DNA from: Rathayibacter oskolensis
GTDB lineage: Bacteria > Actinomycetota > Actinomycetes > Actinomycetales > Microbacteriaceae
Length of the DNA: 64,000 bases
Assembly: GCF_900177245.1 (NCBI RefSeq)
Contig: NZ_FXBM01000003.1
Span: forward strand, 1-64,000
Direction of reading: 5' to 3'
Part shown: positions 26,474 to 34,869 of the stretch, one piece after another
Layout: every line of letters begins with the position of its first letter
Position numbering within the stretch: the stretch's first letter is position 1
Translations under genes and position numbers: made by a program
The notes under the pieces: model-generated
Databases searched by the model: none
The model's input: only the letters and a program-made list of their open reading frames with translations
What the model was told of the DNA's origin: nothing

Positions 26474-27208
26474 ATGACGCCCTCGAACTCCTCTGCGCCC
26501 GGTGCGCACCCCGACGAACCGCACGACGGCGGGATCCAGGCTCGGCTGAACTGGCTCCGCGCGGGCGTCCTCGGGGCGAACGACGGCATCGTGTCGGTCG
26601 CCTCCCTCGTGGTCGGGGTCGCCGGCGCGACGACCGACTCCCCCGCACTCCTCACCGCGGGAGCCGCCGGCCTCGTCGGTGGCGCGATCTCGATGGCCCT
26701 CGGCGAGTACGTCTCGGTGAGCAGTCAGAGCGACAGCCAGCGCACGCTGATCGCGAAGGAGCGCCAGGAGCTCGACGACGACCCGTCGGGCGAGCTCGTC
26801 GAGCTGGCGGGTCTCTACGAAGCGAAGGGGCTCAGCCCCTCGACAGCCCGGCGGGTCGCCGCCGAGCTGACCGCACACGACGCGCTGGCCGCCCACCTCG
26901 AGACGGAGCTCGGCCTCGACGAGGCGGCCGTGGCGAGCCCTCTCCAGGCGGCCGGAGCCTCCGCACTCGCCTTCACCATCGGCGCCCTGCTGCCGCTGCT
27001 CGCGATCCTGCTCCCCCCGGCCGACCTGCGGGTGCCGGTCACCTTCGCGGTCGTCCTCCTCGCGCTGGCGCTGACCGGCTACGTGAGCGCGCGGATCGGA
27101 GGCAGCCCCGCGGGACGCTCGACGGTGCGCGTCGTGCTGGGTGGCGCGCTCGCCCTCGCCGCGACCTTCGCCATCGGCTCCCTGCTCGGGACGACGGGCG
27201 TGGTCTGA
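26474..27208 (+). CDS. VIT1/CCC1-family transporter
   Basis: 244 residues. LRAGVLGANDGIVSVASLVVGVAGA is the first helix motif of the VIT1/CCC1 family (Fe2+/Mn2+ transport into storage or out of the cytosol), followed by GGAISMALGEYVSVSSQSD and LIAKERQEL, the cytoplasmic metal-binding loop with Glu residues, and three C-terminal helices. ATG at 26474; the ribosome site is weak. Divergent from DoxX across box 6, so it may share stress control through iron/manganese handling. Confidence 0.88.
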   Translation: MTPSNSSAPGAHPDEPHDGGIQARLNWLRAGVLGANDGIVSVASLVVGVAGATTDSPALLTAGAAGLVGGAISMALGEYVSVSSQSDSQRTLIAKERQELDDDPSGELVELAGLYEAKGLSPSTARRVAAELTAHDALAAHLETELGLDEAAVASPLQAAGASALAFTIGALLPLLAILLPPADLRVPVTFAVVLLALALTGYVSARIGGSPAGRSTVRVVLGGALALAATFAIGSLLGTTGVV

Positions 27209-27217
27209 CGCCCGGCC

Positions 27218-27865
27218 TCAGACGGCGAAGTCCTCCGGCCAGCCGTGCTCGGAGAGGTAGCGGCGCACGCGCGCGACGTCCTCGTCCGACGGCAGCTCCG
27301 AGGTGACGCGCGCGATCGCGGCGCTCACATCGATGCGGCTGGCCGGCAGGTCGCCGTCGGCGGCGAGCCGGGAGCCGACCTCCGTCACCTCGGCGTCGGT
27401 CAGGCGGCGGCGCAGCAGGGCGACCAGCGGCACGAAGTCCTGCTCCGGCAGTCCGGAGGGGTACCCCTCACGCAGCCAGCGGACGACCCGCGTCACGAGA
27501 CCCGCACGCTCCTGCGCGGGCTGCTCGACGACCTGCTCGGGGTCGCCCAGCGGCCACCCGGCACTCGCGAGGCGGACCGAGACCCGCACCAGATCCTCCG
27601 GGAGCGCCGGGCCGAGCAGCAGCTGCTCGACGCGTTCGCGCAGCCGCGCCGGGTCGAGTCCCTCCCCCGCCGCGTCGGCGCGCTCGGACTCCGAGAGGAG
27701 CTCGCCCACGACCTGCTCCAGCTCCGCCGGCGTCAGGCTGCGGCGGAGGATCCCGACCAGCGGGACGTAGTCCTGCTCAGGGACGCCCATCGGGTACCCC
27801 GCCCGCAGCCAGCCGACGACGCGGGTGACGATCCCCTCCGGGGCGCCCTGCTCGATCGAGGCCAC
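27218..27865 (-). CDS. Tandem DUF3349 protein
   Basis: 215 residues containing two copies of the same module: VTRVVGWLRAGYPMGVPEQDYVPLVGILRRSLTPAE (N-terminal half) and VTRVVRWLREGYPSGLPEQDFVPLVALLRRRLTDAE (C-terminal half). DUF3349 proteins are usually single-module, about 100 residues. No enzymatic motif; probably a small helical protein. GTG start at 27865, with AAGGAG 5 bases upstream that also spans the stop of the preceding gene, so it is coupled to the small membrane protein and the phosphate permease. Function unknown. Confidence 0.8.
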   Translation of the reverse strand: MASIEQGAPEGIVTRVVGWLRAGYPMGVPEQDYVPLVGILRRSLTPAELEQVVGELLSESERADAAGEGLDPARLRERVEQLLLGPALPEDLVRVSVRLASAGWPLGDPEQVVEQPAQERAGLVTRVVRWLREGYPSGLPEQDFVPLVALLRRRLTDAEVTEVGSRLAADGDLPASRIDVSAAIARVTSELPSDEDVARVRRYLSEHGWPEDFAV

Positions 27866-27867
27866 CG

Positions 27868-28164
27868 TCACTCCTTGGGGGTGAAGGTCGGGAACACGTG
27901 CTCGAAGCTGACCGTCTGGCCGAGACCCGTGGCGATGATGACGCTCAGGCCCGAGACGACCGCCGCGACGACGATGACGAAGCACAGCGCGCCGAGCACC
28001 CGGAGCAGCGGCACCGGGATCGTGCGGCCGCGCTCACCCGACGCCTCCTCCCCCGCCACGGTGAACGAGCGGACGCCGACGGCGAAGAGCGCGGGGAGCC
28101 CGGCTCCGAGGATCAGGGCGATGAGGGCCACCTGGCCGGCGGCTTCGAGGAAGAGAGGGAACAC
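27868..28164 (-). CDS. Small membrane protein downstream of PiT
   Basis: 98 residues with two membrane helices (about 8-30 and 55-80), separated by a charged loop (TVAGEEASGERGRTIPVP). GTG at 28164 with GAAGGA 8 bases upstream. It lies 47 bases after the PiT permease stop on the same strand; small two-helix proteins in this position are common in actinobacteria but have no known function. An accessory to PiT is a guess from position. Confidence 0.72.
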   Translation of the reverse strand: MFPLFLEAAGQVALIALILGAGLPALFAVGVRSFTVAGEEASGERGRTIPVPLLRVLGALCFVIVVAAVVSGLSVIIATGLGQTVSFEHVFPTFTPKE

Positions 28165-28211
28165 GGCGTCGATCCTTCGAGGTGTCGGTGGTCTGCGGAG
28201 GCCGGGGCGGC

Positions 28212-29423
28212 TCAGGCGTCGGTGGTCTGGCGGGAGCCGCGGTTCGCGTCCTGCCACTCGTCGTTGACGTTGTGCGCACCGACGCTGTTCCGGCGGGAGC
28301 GCAGGTAGATGTAGACGGAGAGGGCGATCAGCACCGCGACCATGAGGAGGCCGCCGGTCGCGCCTCCGACGAGGTGGCCGAGCCACCACATGACCGCGCC
28401 GACCAGCGCGGCGGCGGGCAGCGTGATCACCCAGGCGATCACCATCCGGAGCGCCACGCGCCAGCGGACCTGGGCGCCGGGCCGGCCGACTCCGGAGCCG
28501 AGGATCGAGCCGGTCGCGACGTGCGTGGTCGAGAGGGCGAAGCCGAGGTGGCTGGAGGCGAGGATCACCGCGGCGGACGAGCTCTCGGCCGCCATCCCCT
28601 GCGGGGTGTTGATCTCGACGAGGCCCTTGCCGACGGTGCGGATGATCCGCCACCCGCCGATGTAGGTGCCGAGCGAGATGGCGAGGGCGCAGCTGAGCTT
28701 GACCCAGAACGGCACCGACTCGGTGTCGTCCCAGCCGCCCGCCGCGATCAGCGCGAGCGTGATCACGCCCATCGTCTTCTGCGCGTCGTTGGTCCCGTGC
28801 GCCAGCGACACCAGCGAGGCGCTGCCGATCTGGCCGATCCGGAAGCCGTGGTCGAGGCCGCGACCGGCGAGGTCGCCGATGATCCGGAAGACCAGCCAGG
28901 TGCCGATCGCGGCGACCACTCCGGCGACCACCGGCGACATGAGCGCCGGGAGGATGACCTTGCCGACCACGCCGTCGAGCTTCGTGCCGTCGCCCGCCCA
29001 GTTGACGCCGTTGACGCCGAGCCCGGCGAGGGCGGAGCCGATCAGGCCGCCGAACAGCGCGTGCGACGAGCTCGAGGGCAGGCCGAGGAGCCAGGTCAGG
29101 AGGTTCCAGATGATGCCGCCGATCAGACCGGCGAGCACGATCAGCAGGAGCGCCGATCCGCCGCCCTCGAGCAGCGCCGGGTCGGGCGCGCCCGAGGAGT
29201 CCTGGATCTTGACGACGGCGTTGGTCACCGTCAGCGCGACCTCGATGCTGAGGAACGCCCCGACGAGATTGAGCGACGCCGACAGCGCGACCGCGACCTT
29301 CGGCTTCAGCGCGCCCGTCGCGATGGACGTCGCCATCGCGTTGGCCGTGTCATGGAAGCCGTTGGTGAAATCGAACGCCAGAGCGGTGACGACGACGAGG
29401 ACGAGAAGGATGAAGGGATCCAC
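28212..29423 (-). CDS. PiT-family low-affinity inorganic phosphate permease
   Basis: 403 residues from the GTG at 29423 (GGAGGA 8 bases upstream). Both PiT signatures are visible: DFTNGFHDTANAMATSIATGAL near the N-terminus and SLAHGTNDAQKTMGVITLAL in the second half, with about 10 helices. It imports phosphate, often as a metal-phosphate complex, with protons. A possible PHO-box-like direct repeat lies 52-69 bases upstream. Confidence 0.93.
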   Translation of the reverse strand: MDPFILLVLVVVTALAFDFTNGFHDTANAMATSIATGALKPKVAVALSASLNLVGAFLSIEVALTVTNAVVKIQDSSGAPDPALLEGGGSALLLIVLAGLIGGIIWNLLTWLLGLPSSSSHALFGGLIGSALAGLGVNGVNWAGDGTKLDGVVGKVILPALMSPVVAGVVAAIGTWLVFRIIGDLAGRGLDHGFRIGQIGSASLVSLAHGTNDAQKTMGVITLALIAAGGWDDTESVPFWVKLSCALAISLGTYIGGWRIIRTVGKGLVEINTPQGMAAESSSAAVILASSHLGFALSTTHVATGSILGSGVGRPGAQVRWRVALRMVIAWVITLPAAALVGAVMWWLGHLVGGATGGLLMVAVLIALSVYIYLRSRRNSVGAHNVNDEWQDANRGSRQTTDA

Positions 29424-29474
29424 GGAGGAGATCCTCCGCCCATCCGAGCGGGGCGCGGAGGCCCCGCCGGACGC

Positions 29475-29492
29475 ATTCACCGACTATTCATC
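29475..29492 (+). promoter_or_regulatory. PHO-box-like direct repeat before the phosphate permease
   Basis: ATTCACC and ATTCATC, 11 bases start to start (29475 and 29486), in an unusually AT-rich patch. PhoP sites in Streptomyces and corynebacteria are 11-base direct repeats built on GTTCACC. The match is partial. Confidence 0.35.
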
Positions 29493-29563
29493 TTGCGGAA
29501 GCGCCGTCGGTCGGCTACCCTGTGCGATTTTTCAGACTGCTGAGCCCGACCGGGCCGCCTCCG

Positions 29564-29914
29564 TCAGCTCGCGGAGTGCGGCAGCGGGGGCGTGAAGTCG
29601 GGCACGTGCTCGGGGTCGGCGTCGACGACCGGCTCGGGGGCCTTCTCGACGCCCGGCAGCGGCGGAGTCAGATCGGGGGTCGAGTGCCGGCCGACGCTGG
29701 CGGTCGCCTCGGCGACGCCGAGCCTGCGGGCGGCCTTCTCCTGCTTGGCCTTCAGCTTCTCGGTCTGCTCGGCGAGCTTCCTGGCCTTCTTGCGGAGCTT
29801 CTTGCTCGAGTCGCGGACGGCCTCGTGAGCGGCCCGCACCGACTTCTCGGCCTTCGTCAGTGCCTTCTTCGCGCGCTTCTGCGCCGCCTTGCCGTCCTTC
29901 TTGGTCTGCGCCAT
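29564..29914 (-). CDS. Lysine-rich small cytoplasmic protein
   Basis: 116 residues. Residues 1-70 are Lys/Ala-rich and predicted helical coiled coil (KAAQKRAKKALTKAEK, KKLRKKARKLAEQTEKLKAK). The tail contains two copies of DFTPPLP/DLTPPLP. GGAGGAG 7 bases before the ATG at 29914. No known domain; the composition recalls histone-like or structural proteins, but I cannot assign a role. Confidence 0.72.
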   Translation of the reverse strand: MAQTKKDGKAAQKRAKKALTKAEKSVRAAHEAVRDSSKKLRKKARKLAEQTEKLKAKQEKAARRLGVAEATASVGRHSTPDLTPPLPGVEKAPEPVVDADPEHVPDFTPPLPHSAS

Positions 29915-30049
29915 GTGCCGCTCCTCCTGCTCGTCGGCCTCGATCGACCGTCGGACAACCGTACCGGCGCCCTCCGACAGGCGGCTGGACGGGGCGGCGA
30001 GGGCCCCGGGTCCCTGGCGAGCCCCGCTCGGAGGGAGTAGGAAGTCGGC

Positions 30050-30712
30050 ATGAGCGACTCGATCTCGCCGCGCGACTTCCGCGCCGCCCCCGGCACCGAG
30101 GACTGGCGCGTGGTCGGCGACGGCGCGCGCGCCTTCTTCACCACCGGCTCCTACCGCGCGGGAGCCGCCCTCGTCGCGGCCATCGCCGCCGCCGCCGAGG
30201 CGGCCGGCCACCACCCCGATGTCGACCTGCGCTACGGAGGCGTCGGCGTGCGCCTGATCAGCCACGACGTCGGCGACATCAGCGAACGCGACCTCACCCT
30301 CGCCCGCGCCATCTCGGCCGAGGCGCGGGCGCTCGGCATCGCCGCCGACCCGGCGCTCGTGCAGAGCCTGCAGATCGCGATCGACGCCGTCGACGTCGCG
30401 GCCGTCCGCGCCTTCTGGCGGGCAGCACTCGACTACTCCCCCGTCGAGGACGCCGACGTCGCCGACCCGCGCGCGCTCGGGCCGAACGTGTGGATCCAGC
30501 AGATCGACGCCCCGCGCGCCGAGCGCAACACGATCCACCTCGACCTCTACGTCCCGCGCGATCAGGTCGAGGCGCGGCTCGCTGCCGCCCTCGCCGCCGG
30601 CGGGCGCATCGTGAACGACGAGAACGCTCCGGAGTGGTGGACCCTCGCCGATCCCGAGGGCAACGAGCTCGATCTCGCACCCTGGCGCGACGACAGCGAG
30701 TGGAAGGCCTGA
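30050..30712 (+). CDS. Fusion of pterin carbinolamine dehydratase-like and VOC domains
   Basis: 220 residues. The N-terminal ~95 residues look like 4a-hydroxytetrahydrobiopterin dehydratase (WRVVGDGARAFFTTGSYRAGAALVAAIAAAAEAAGHHPDVDLRYGGVGVRLISHD, with the catalytic HHPD). The C-terminal ~120 are a glyoxalase/VOC domain (WRAALDYSPVEDAD... IHLDLYVPRDQ... LADPEGNELDLAPW). Good ribosome site (AGGAAG). No aromatic hydroxylase is nearby, so a role in pterin recycling is not supported by context. Confidence 0.82.
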   Translation: MSDSISPRDFRAAPGTEDWRVVGDGARAFFTTGSYRAGAALVAAIAAAAEAAGHHPDVDLRYGGVGVRLISHDVGDISERDLTLARAISAEARALGIAADPALVQSLQIAIDAVDVAAVRAFWRAALDYSPVEDADVADPRALGPNVWIQQIDAPRAERNTIHLDLYVPRDQVEARLAAALAAGGRIVNDENAPEWWTLADPEGNELDLAPWRDDSEWKA

Positions 30713-30766
30713 GAGTCTCGGGCGAGTCCGCCCCGCTCCCGCCGGCTTCTCGGCAGGGTGGTCGTC

Positions 30767-30931
30767 ATGGCCATCGTCCCTCCCACCAACGGCTTCCACG
30801 GCCCCGGCGCTCAGCGCAGGCCGATGCGCGGCCCCCGGCGCGACCGCTGGATGTGGTGGCGCCTCGGCTCGGGAGTCGCGGCGACCGTCGCGGGAGTCGT
30901 CGCCCTGCTGATCTTCACCGCCGACCGCTGA
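30767..30931 (+). CDS. 54-residue single-helix membrane protein
   Basis: MAIVPPTNGFHGPGAQRR then a basic stretch and one membrane helix (WWRLGSGVAATVAGVVALL), stop after TADR. ATG at 30767 with AGGGTGG weakly placed upstream. Codon use matches its neighbours. No known family. Confidence 0.6.
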   Translation: MAIVPPTNGFHGPGAQRRPMRGPRRDRWMWWRLGSGVAATVAGVVALLIFTADR

Positions 30932-30974
30932 CCCGAGCGTGACAGGCCGACTCCGGCTGCCTACGCTTCGGGGC

Positions 30975-31343
30975 ATGGAGAAGGTCACGGGGATCGGCGG
31001 GTTCTTCTTCGCCGCCCAGGATCCGGCGGCCCTGGGGCGCTGGTACGCCGAGCACCTCGGGGTCGACGAGCCGCCGCTCGAGTACGGGGCGTCGTCGTGG
31101 CGGCAGCAGGCGGGCACCACGGTGCTCGCGCCGATGGAGGCGGGCTCGCCGCACCTGGGCCCGACCGGCTGGGCGGTGAACTTCCGCGTCCGCTCGCTCG
31201 ACGCGATGGTCGCGCAGCTCCGGGCGGCGGGCGTCGCGGTCGAGGTCGACGAGGAGGAGTACCCGAACGGACGCTTCGCGGACCTGCTCGACCCCGAGGG
31301 CAACCGGGTGCAGCTCTGGGAGCCGACGGGCGCCGACGCCTGA
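30975..31343 (+). CDS. VOC/glyoxalase-family protein
   Basis: 122 residues. MEKVTGIGGFFFAAQDPAALGRWYAEHLGV is the first VOC beta-alpha unit; WAVNFRVRSLDAMVAQLRAAGVAVEVD and FADLLDPEGNRVQLWEP form the second, with the metal-binding Glu in the last strand. ATG at 30975. Reaction unknown. Confidence 0.85.
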   Translation: MEKVTGIGGFFFAAQDPAALGRWYAEHLGVDEPPLEYGASSWRQQAGTTVLAPMEAGSPHLGPTGWAVNFRVRSLDAMVAQLRAAGVAVEVDEEEYPNGRFADLLDPEGNRVQLWEPTGADA

Positions 31344-31537
31344 GGCTCGGGCGCACGGAGGGTCCCCCGATCGGCAAGCGCTTGACTACGGAGGATCTTC
31401 TCAGGGCGGATCCGGCCGATCGCGGGTAGCTTGGAGGGTCGTCTCCGCTCGCCCCTGCCGAACGGAACGCCCCGCCCCACCTGCCCCACCCCGCCTCCTG
31501 CCCCGACAGGCGGCGGACGACCTGGAATCGTCACCGC

Positions 31538-32377
31538 ATGCACCACTCCGCTCGCCCGTCGACCTCCGCCCCCGAGGGAGTCCGACAGATCGTCCACCCG
31601 ACCCGCCGCGCCCTGCGCGCGCAGCAGGAGGCCGACCGCACCGCCTCGCGCCGCACCGCCCGGCGACCGTCGCGGCCGCGCGCCTCCGCCGTCGCCGCGA
31701 TGACCTTCGTGGTCGGGATCGCGGTCACCTCGACGATGCCGGCCTTCGCCATCGGCGGGACCGCCGACTCAGCCGTCGCGGAGGACACGGCGGGCGCCGT
31801 CGCCGCCGCGCGCCCCCAGAGCTTCGTCGCAGCCGGAGTCGTGCAGCAGAGCGTCACCCGCGACTCCTTCGCCGCCGAGGCCAAGCCGGAGGTGCTCGTC
31901 CCCACCGCCTCGCTCGAGGCGATCACCGCCGATGCGGGCGAGTCCACGGACGCCGCCGCCGGCGTCACCGACACCTGGTTGCTCCCCATCCAGGGGCGCA
32001 TCAGCAGCAGCTACGGTCCGCGCCCCGACCAGCCGGTCTCGGGCGTGAACCTCTTCCACAAGGGCACCGACCTCGCCGGGGCGTGCGGGACTCCGGTGCT
32101 CGCGGCGGCGAGCGGCACGGTCGAGGAGTCGATGTACTCCGGCAGCTACGGCAACTGGATCCTGCTCGACAACGGCGGCGGGATCGAGACCGGCTACGCG
32201 CACAACAGCGAGCTGCTCGTCGAGGTCGGCGACTCTGTGACCGCGGGTCAGCAGATCGCGACGCGCGGCTCGACCGGCGCCTCCACCGGCTGCCACCTGC
32301 ACTTCGAGACCCGCGTCGACGGCGAGGCGGTCGACGCCGTGCCGTTCATGGAGGCGCTCGGGGTGCCGCTGGGCTGA
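31538..32377 (+). CDS. Secreted M23-family (LytM) peptidase
   Basis: 279 residues. A long basic N-terminus (residues 1-46) precedes a signal-type helix (SAVAAMTFVVGIAVTSTMPAFA), a linker, and the M23 domain from about residue 150: NLFHKGTDLAG (His and Asp zinc ligands), YAHNSELLVEVGDSVTAGQ and CHLHFETRVDG (HxH). All metal and catalytic positions are present, so it is probably an active peptidoglycan endopeptidase at the cell surface. The 194 bases upstream hold nothing I recognise. Confidence 0.9.
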   Translation: MHHSARPSTSAPEGVRQIVHPTRRALRAQQEADRTASRRTARRPSRPRASAVAAMTFVVGIAVTSTMPAFAIGGTADSAVAEDTAGAVAAARPQSFVAAGVVQQSVTRDSFAAEAKPEVLVPTASLEAITADAGESTDAAAGVTDTWLLPIQGRISSSYGPRPDQPVSGVNLFHKGTDLAGACGTPVLAAASGTVEESMYSGSYGNWILLDNGGGIETGYAHNSELLVEVGDSVTAGQQIATRGSTGASTGCHLHFETRVDGEAVDAVPFMEALGVPLG

Positions 32378-32403
32378 CTCCCGTCCGCCGCCGGTGCGGC
32401 GGA

Positions 32404-32904
32404 TCAGCCGCCCGAGATCTCGCGCGGTCCGGTCGAGACGGCTCCCGACCAGTGGGCGTCGGCCGGCGCGGTCGTCACGGTGATCAGCGCGTCCCGGTCG
32501 ACCTCGACGTGCATCGTGCCCGAGTTGCCGCCCCCGGGTCCGCGGGTGACGGCGGGGTCGTAGTAGCAGGTGGACCCGCTCGTGATCAGCCCGTCGACCG
32601 CGATGGTCACCGTCGCGTCCTCGGTGTCACAGGCGACCGCGACCGTCACGATGACCGTGCCTCCCGAGAGCGCGACGGTCTGCGGCGCGACCGGACCGAT
32701 CTCGTCGGTCCATCGGACGGCGGCGGTCGCCCCCTCCGGGATCGTCACCTCGCCGATGGGAAGGGCGGTCGGCGTGGCGGTCGCAGTGGCCGTGGCCGTG
32801 GGAGTCGCCTCCGCCTCCGTCCCGCTCGGCGCGGTGCACGCGCTCAGCGCGAGCCCCGTCAGCAGCAGAGCGGCGCCCGCACTCGCCCGTCTTCTCGTCG
32901 TCAT
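32404..32904 (-). CDS. Small lipoprotein
   Basis: 166 residues. Signal peptide with lipobox LSAC (residues about 20-23, GLALSACTAPSG), a low-complexity Thr/Ala/Pro linker (TPTATATATATPT), then a beta-rich domain with two Cys (VACDTEDA, STCYYDPAV) that may form a disulfide. No family recognised. Convergent with the M23 peptidase, 26 bases between stops. Confidence 0.8.
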   Translation of the reverse strand: MTTRRRASAGAALLLTGLALSACTAPSGTEAEATPTATATATATPTALPIGEVTIPEGATAAVRWTDEIGPVAPQTVALSGGTVIVTVAVACDTEDATVTIAVDGLITSGSTCYYDPAVTRGPGGGNSGTMHVEVDRDALITVTTAPADAHWSGAVSTGPREISGG

Positions 32905-33139
32905 CCCGGGTCCCCCTGACCACGTCGGTCCCTCCGGTCTACCGGACCCCTGCGGGGCGCGGACCGCATTCTGCGGCCCTTGCCAGGCTCGGATCGCGAC
33001 CGGATCCCGCAGGATCGACGTCGTCTCCCGCCTGCGACGGGCGTTCCCGCGAGGGCGCGGAAGGGGCGGAGAATGGGATGGTCCCCCGCGGCGCAGCAGT
33101 CGATGCGCCCACGGACCCCCACGCTACGGAGACCCGCCC

Positions 33140-34828
33140 ATGAACCCCACCGGCAGCTTCCGCGCCGCGCGCGACACCCTGCTCGAGCACCGCACCGACG
33201 CGGCCGCCGCCACCGCCGCCTTCGAGTGGCCCGATGTCGGGCCGCACTTCAACTGGGCGGTGGACTGGTTCGACGAGATCGCCATCGGCAACGAGAAGAC
33301 CGCGCTCTGGATCGTCGAGGAGGACGGGTCGGAGGTGAAGGTCTCGTTCGACGAGATGCGCTGGCGCTCCGACGAGGTCGCGGCCTGGCTGCACTCGGTC
33401 GGCGTCGAGCAGGGCGATCACGTCATGCTCATGCTCGGCAACCGGCTCGAGCTGTGGGAGGCGATGCTCGCCGTCATGAAGCTGGGCGCGGTCATCCTGC
33501 CCACGACCACCCTGCTCTCGCCCGCCGATCTGGCCGACCGCCTCGAGCGCGGCGAGGTCGCGCACGTGATCGCGGACGCCTCCGAGACCGCGAAGTTCGA
33601 CGGGATGACCGGCGACTTCGGCCGCATCGCCGTCGGCGGCCCCGTCGAGGGCTGGCTCGACTTCACCGACTCGGTCGAGGCCGCCGGCATCGCCCCGACC
33701 GTCGTCGTCGACACCGACGACCCCTGCCTCATCTACTTCACCTCGGGCACGACCTCCAAGCCCAAGATGGTCGTCCACACCCACGAGTCCTACCCCGTGG
33801 GCCACCTCAGCACGATGTACTGGCTGGGCGTGCGGCCCGACGACGTCCACATGACGATCAGCTCGCCCGGCTGGGGCAAGCACGCCTGGAGCTGCTTCTT
33901 CGCCCCGTGGATCGCCGAGGCGACGGTCTTCGTCTACAACTACAGCCGCTTCTCGCCCTCCGCCCTGCGCCACCAGCTCGACCGCGCGGGCGTCACCACC
34001 TTCTGCGCTCCGCCGACGGTGTGGCGCATGCTGATCCAGTCCGAGCTCGGTGCGAGGCCCCGCGCGCTCGGCGAGATCCTCTCGGCCGGTGAGCCGCTGA
34101 ATCCCGAGGTGATCGCCACGATCGAGCGGGAGTGGGGGCTCACCATCCGCGACGGCTACGGCCAGACCGAGACCACCGCGATCATCGCCAACCCGCCCGG
34201 TGCCGAGATCGTTCCGGGAGCGATGGGGCGGCCCCTCCCGGGAGTCGCGATCGAGCTCGTCGACCCCGTCACGGGTGAGCGCGCCTCGACCGGCGAGATC
34301 TGCCTCGACCTCTCGGTCGAGCCGGTCAACCTGATGGCGGGGTACCTCGGCGACGACGACCGGACCGATCGGGCCCGCGCCGACGGCTTCTTCCACACCG
34401 GAGACGTCGCCGTGCGCGCCGTGGACGGCACGATCACCTTCATCGGCCGCACCGACGACATCTTCAAGTCCTCCGACTTCAAGATCTCGCCCTTCGAGGT
34501 CGAGAGCGTGCTGCTGCAGCATCCCGCCGTCGCCGAGTCGGCGGTGGTGCCCGCTCCGGATGCGACCCGCCACAGCGTCGTGAAGGCGTACGTCGAGCTC
34601 GCGGAGGGGTGGGAGCCGACCGCCGAGACCGCGGCCGCGATCTTCGGCCACGCGCGCTCGCTGCTGTCGGCGTTCGAGCGGGTGCGGCGGATCGAGTTCC
34701 ATCCGCTGCCCAAGACGATCTCGGGCAAGATCCGCCGGGTCGAGCTGCGCGAGCGCGAGGAGGCCGCGTTCGGCCGGGGCGAGGAGATCGCGACGGAGTG
34801 GCGGAGCGACCGGGTCGGGACCGCGTGA
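33140..34828 (+). CDS. Acyl-CoA synthetase (AMP-dependent ligase)
   Basis: 562 residues. ATP/AMP motif YFTSGTTSKPKMVVHTHESY (about residues 198-217), DGYGQTETT, FHTGDVAVRAVDGTITFIGRTDDIFK (core motif), and the catalytic Lys near the end in KTISGKIRRVELR. The overall similarity is to acetyl-CoA synthetase-like medium-chain ligases. It activates a carboxylic acid to acyl-CoA through acyl-AMP; the substrate is not readable from sequence. ATG at 33140 with GGAG upstream. It stands alone. Confidence 0.93.
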   Translation: MNPTGSFRAARDTLLEHRTDAAAATAAFEWPDVGPHFNWAVDWFDEIAIGNEKTALWIVEEDGSEVKVSFDEMRWRSDEVAAWLHSVGVEQGDHVMLMLGNRLELWEAMLAVMKLGAVILPTTTLLSPADLADRLERGEVAHVIADASETAKFDGMTGDFGRIAVGGPVEGWLDFTDSVEAAGIAPTVVVDTDDPCLIYFTSGTTSKPKMVVHTHESYPVGHLSTMYWLGVRPDDVHMTISSPGWGKHAWSCFFAPWIAEATVFVYNYSRFSPSALRHQLDRAGVTTFCAPPTVWRMLIQSELGARPRALGEILSAGEPLNPEVIATIEREWGLTIRDGYGQTETTAIIANPPGAEIVPGAMGRPLPGVAIELVDPVTGERASTGEICLDLSVEPVNLMAGYLGDDDRTDRARADGFFHTGDVAVRAVDGTITFIGRTDDIFKSSDFKISPFEVESVLLQHPAVAESAVVPAPDATRHSVVKAYVELAEGWEPTAETAAAIFGHARSLLSAFERVRRIEFHPLPKTISGKIRRVELREREEAAFGRGEEIATEWRSDRVGTA

Positions 34829-34869
34829 CGCGCCGGGCGGTCGCCCCCTCGAGCTGAGCGGACGCCTCC

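Noticed and set aside
31344..31537. c-di-AMP (ydaO-type) riboswitch before the M23 peptidase
   Set aside because: Such switches often precede cell-wall peptidases in actinobacteria, but I could not find the conserved core sequences or a matching fold.
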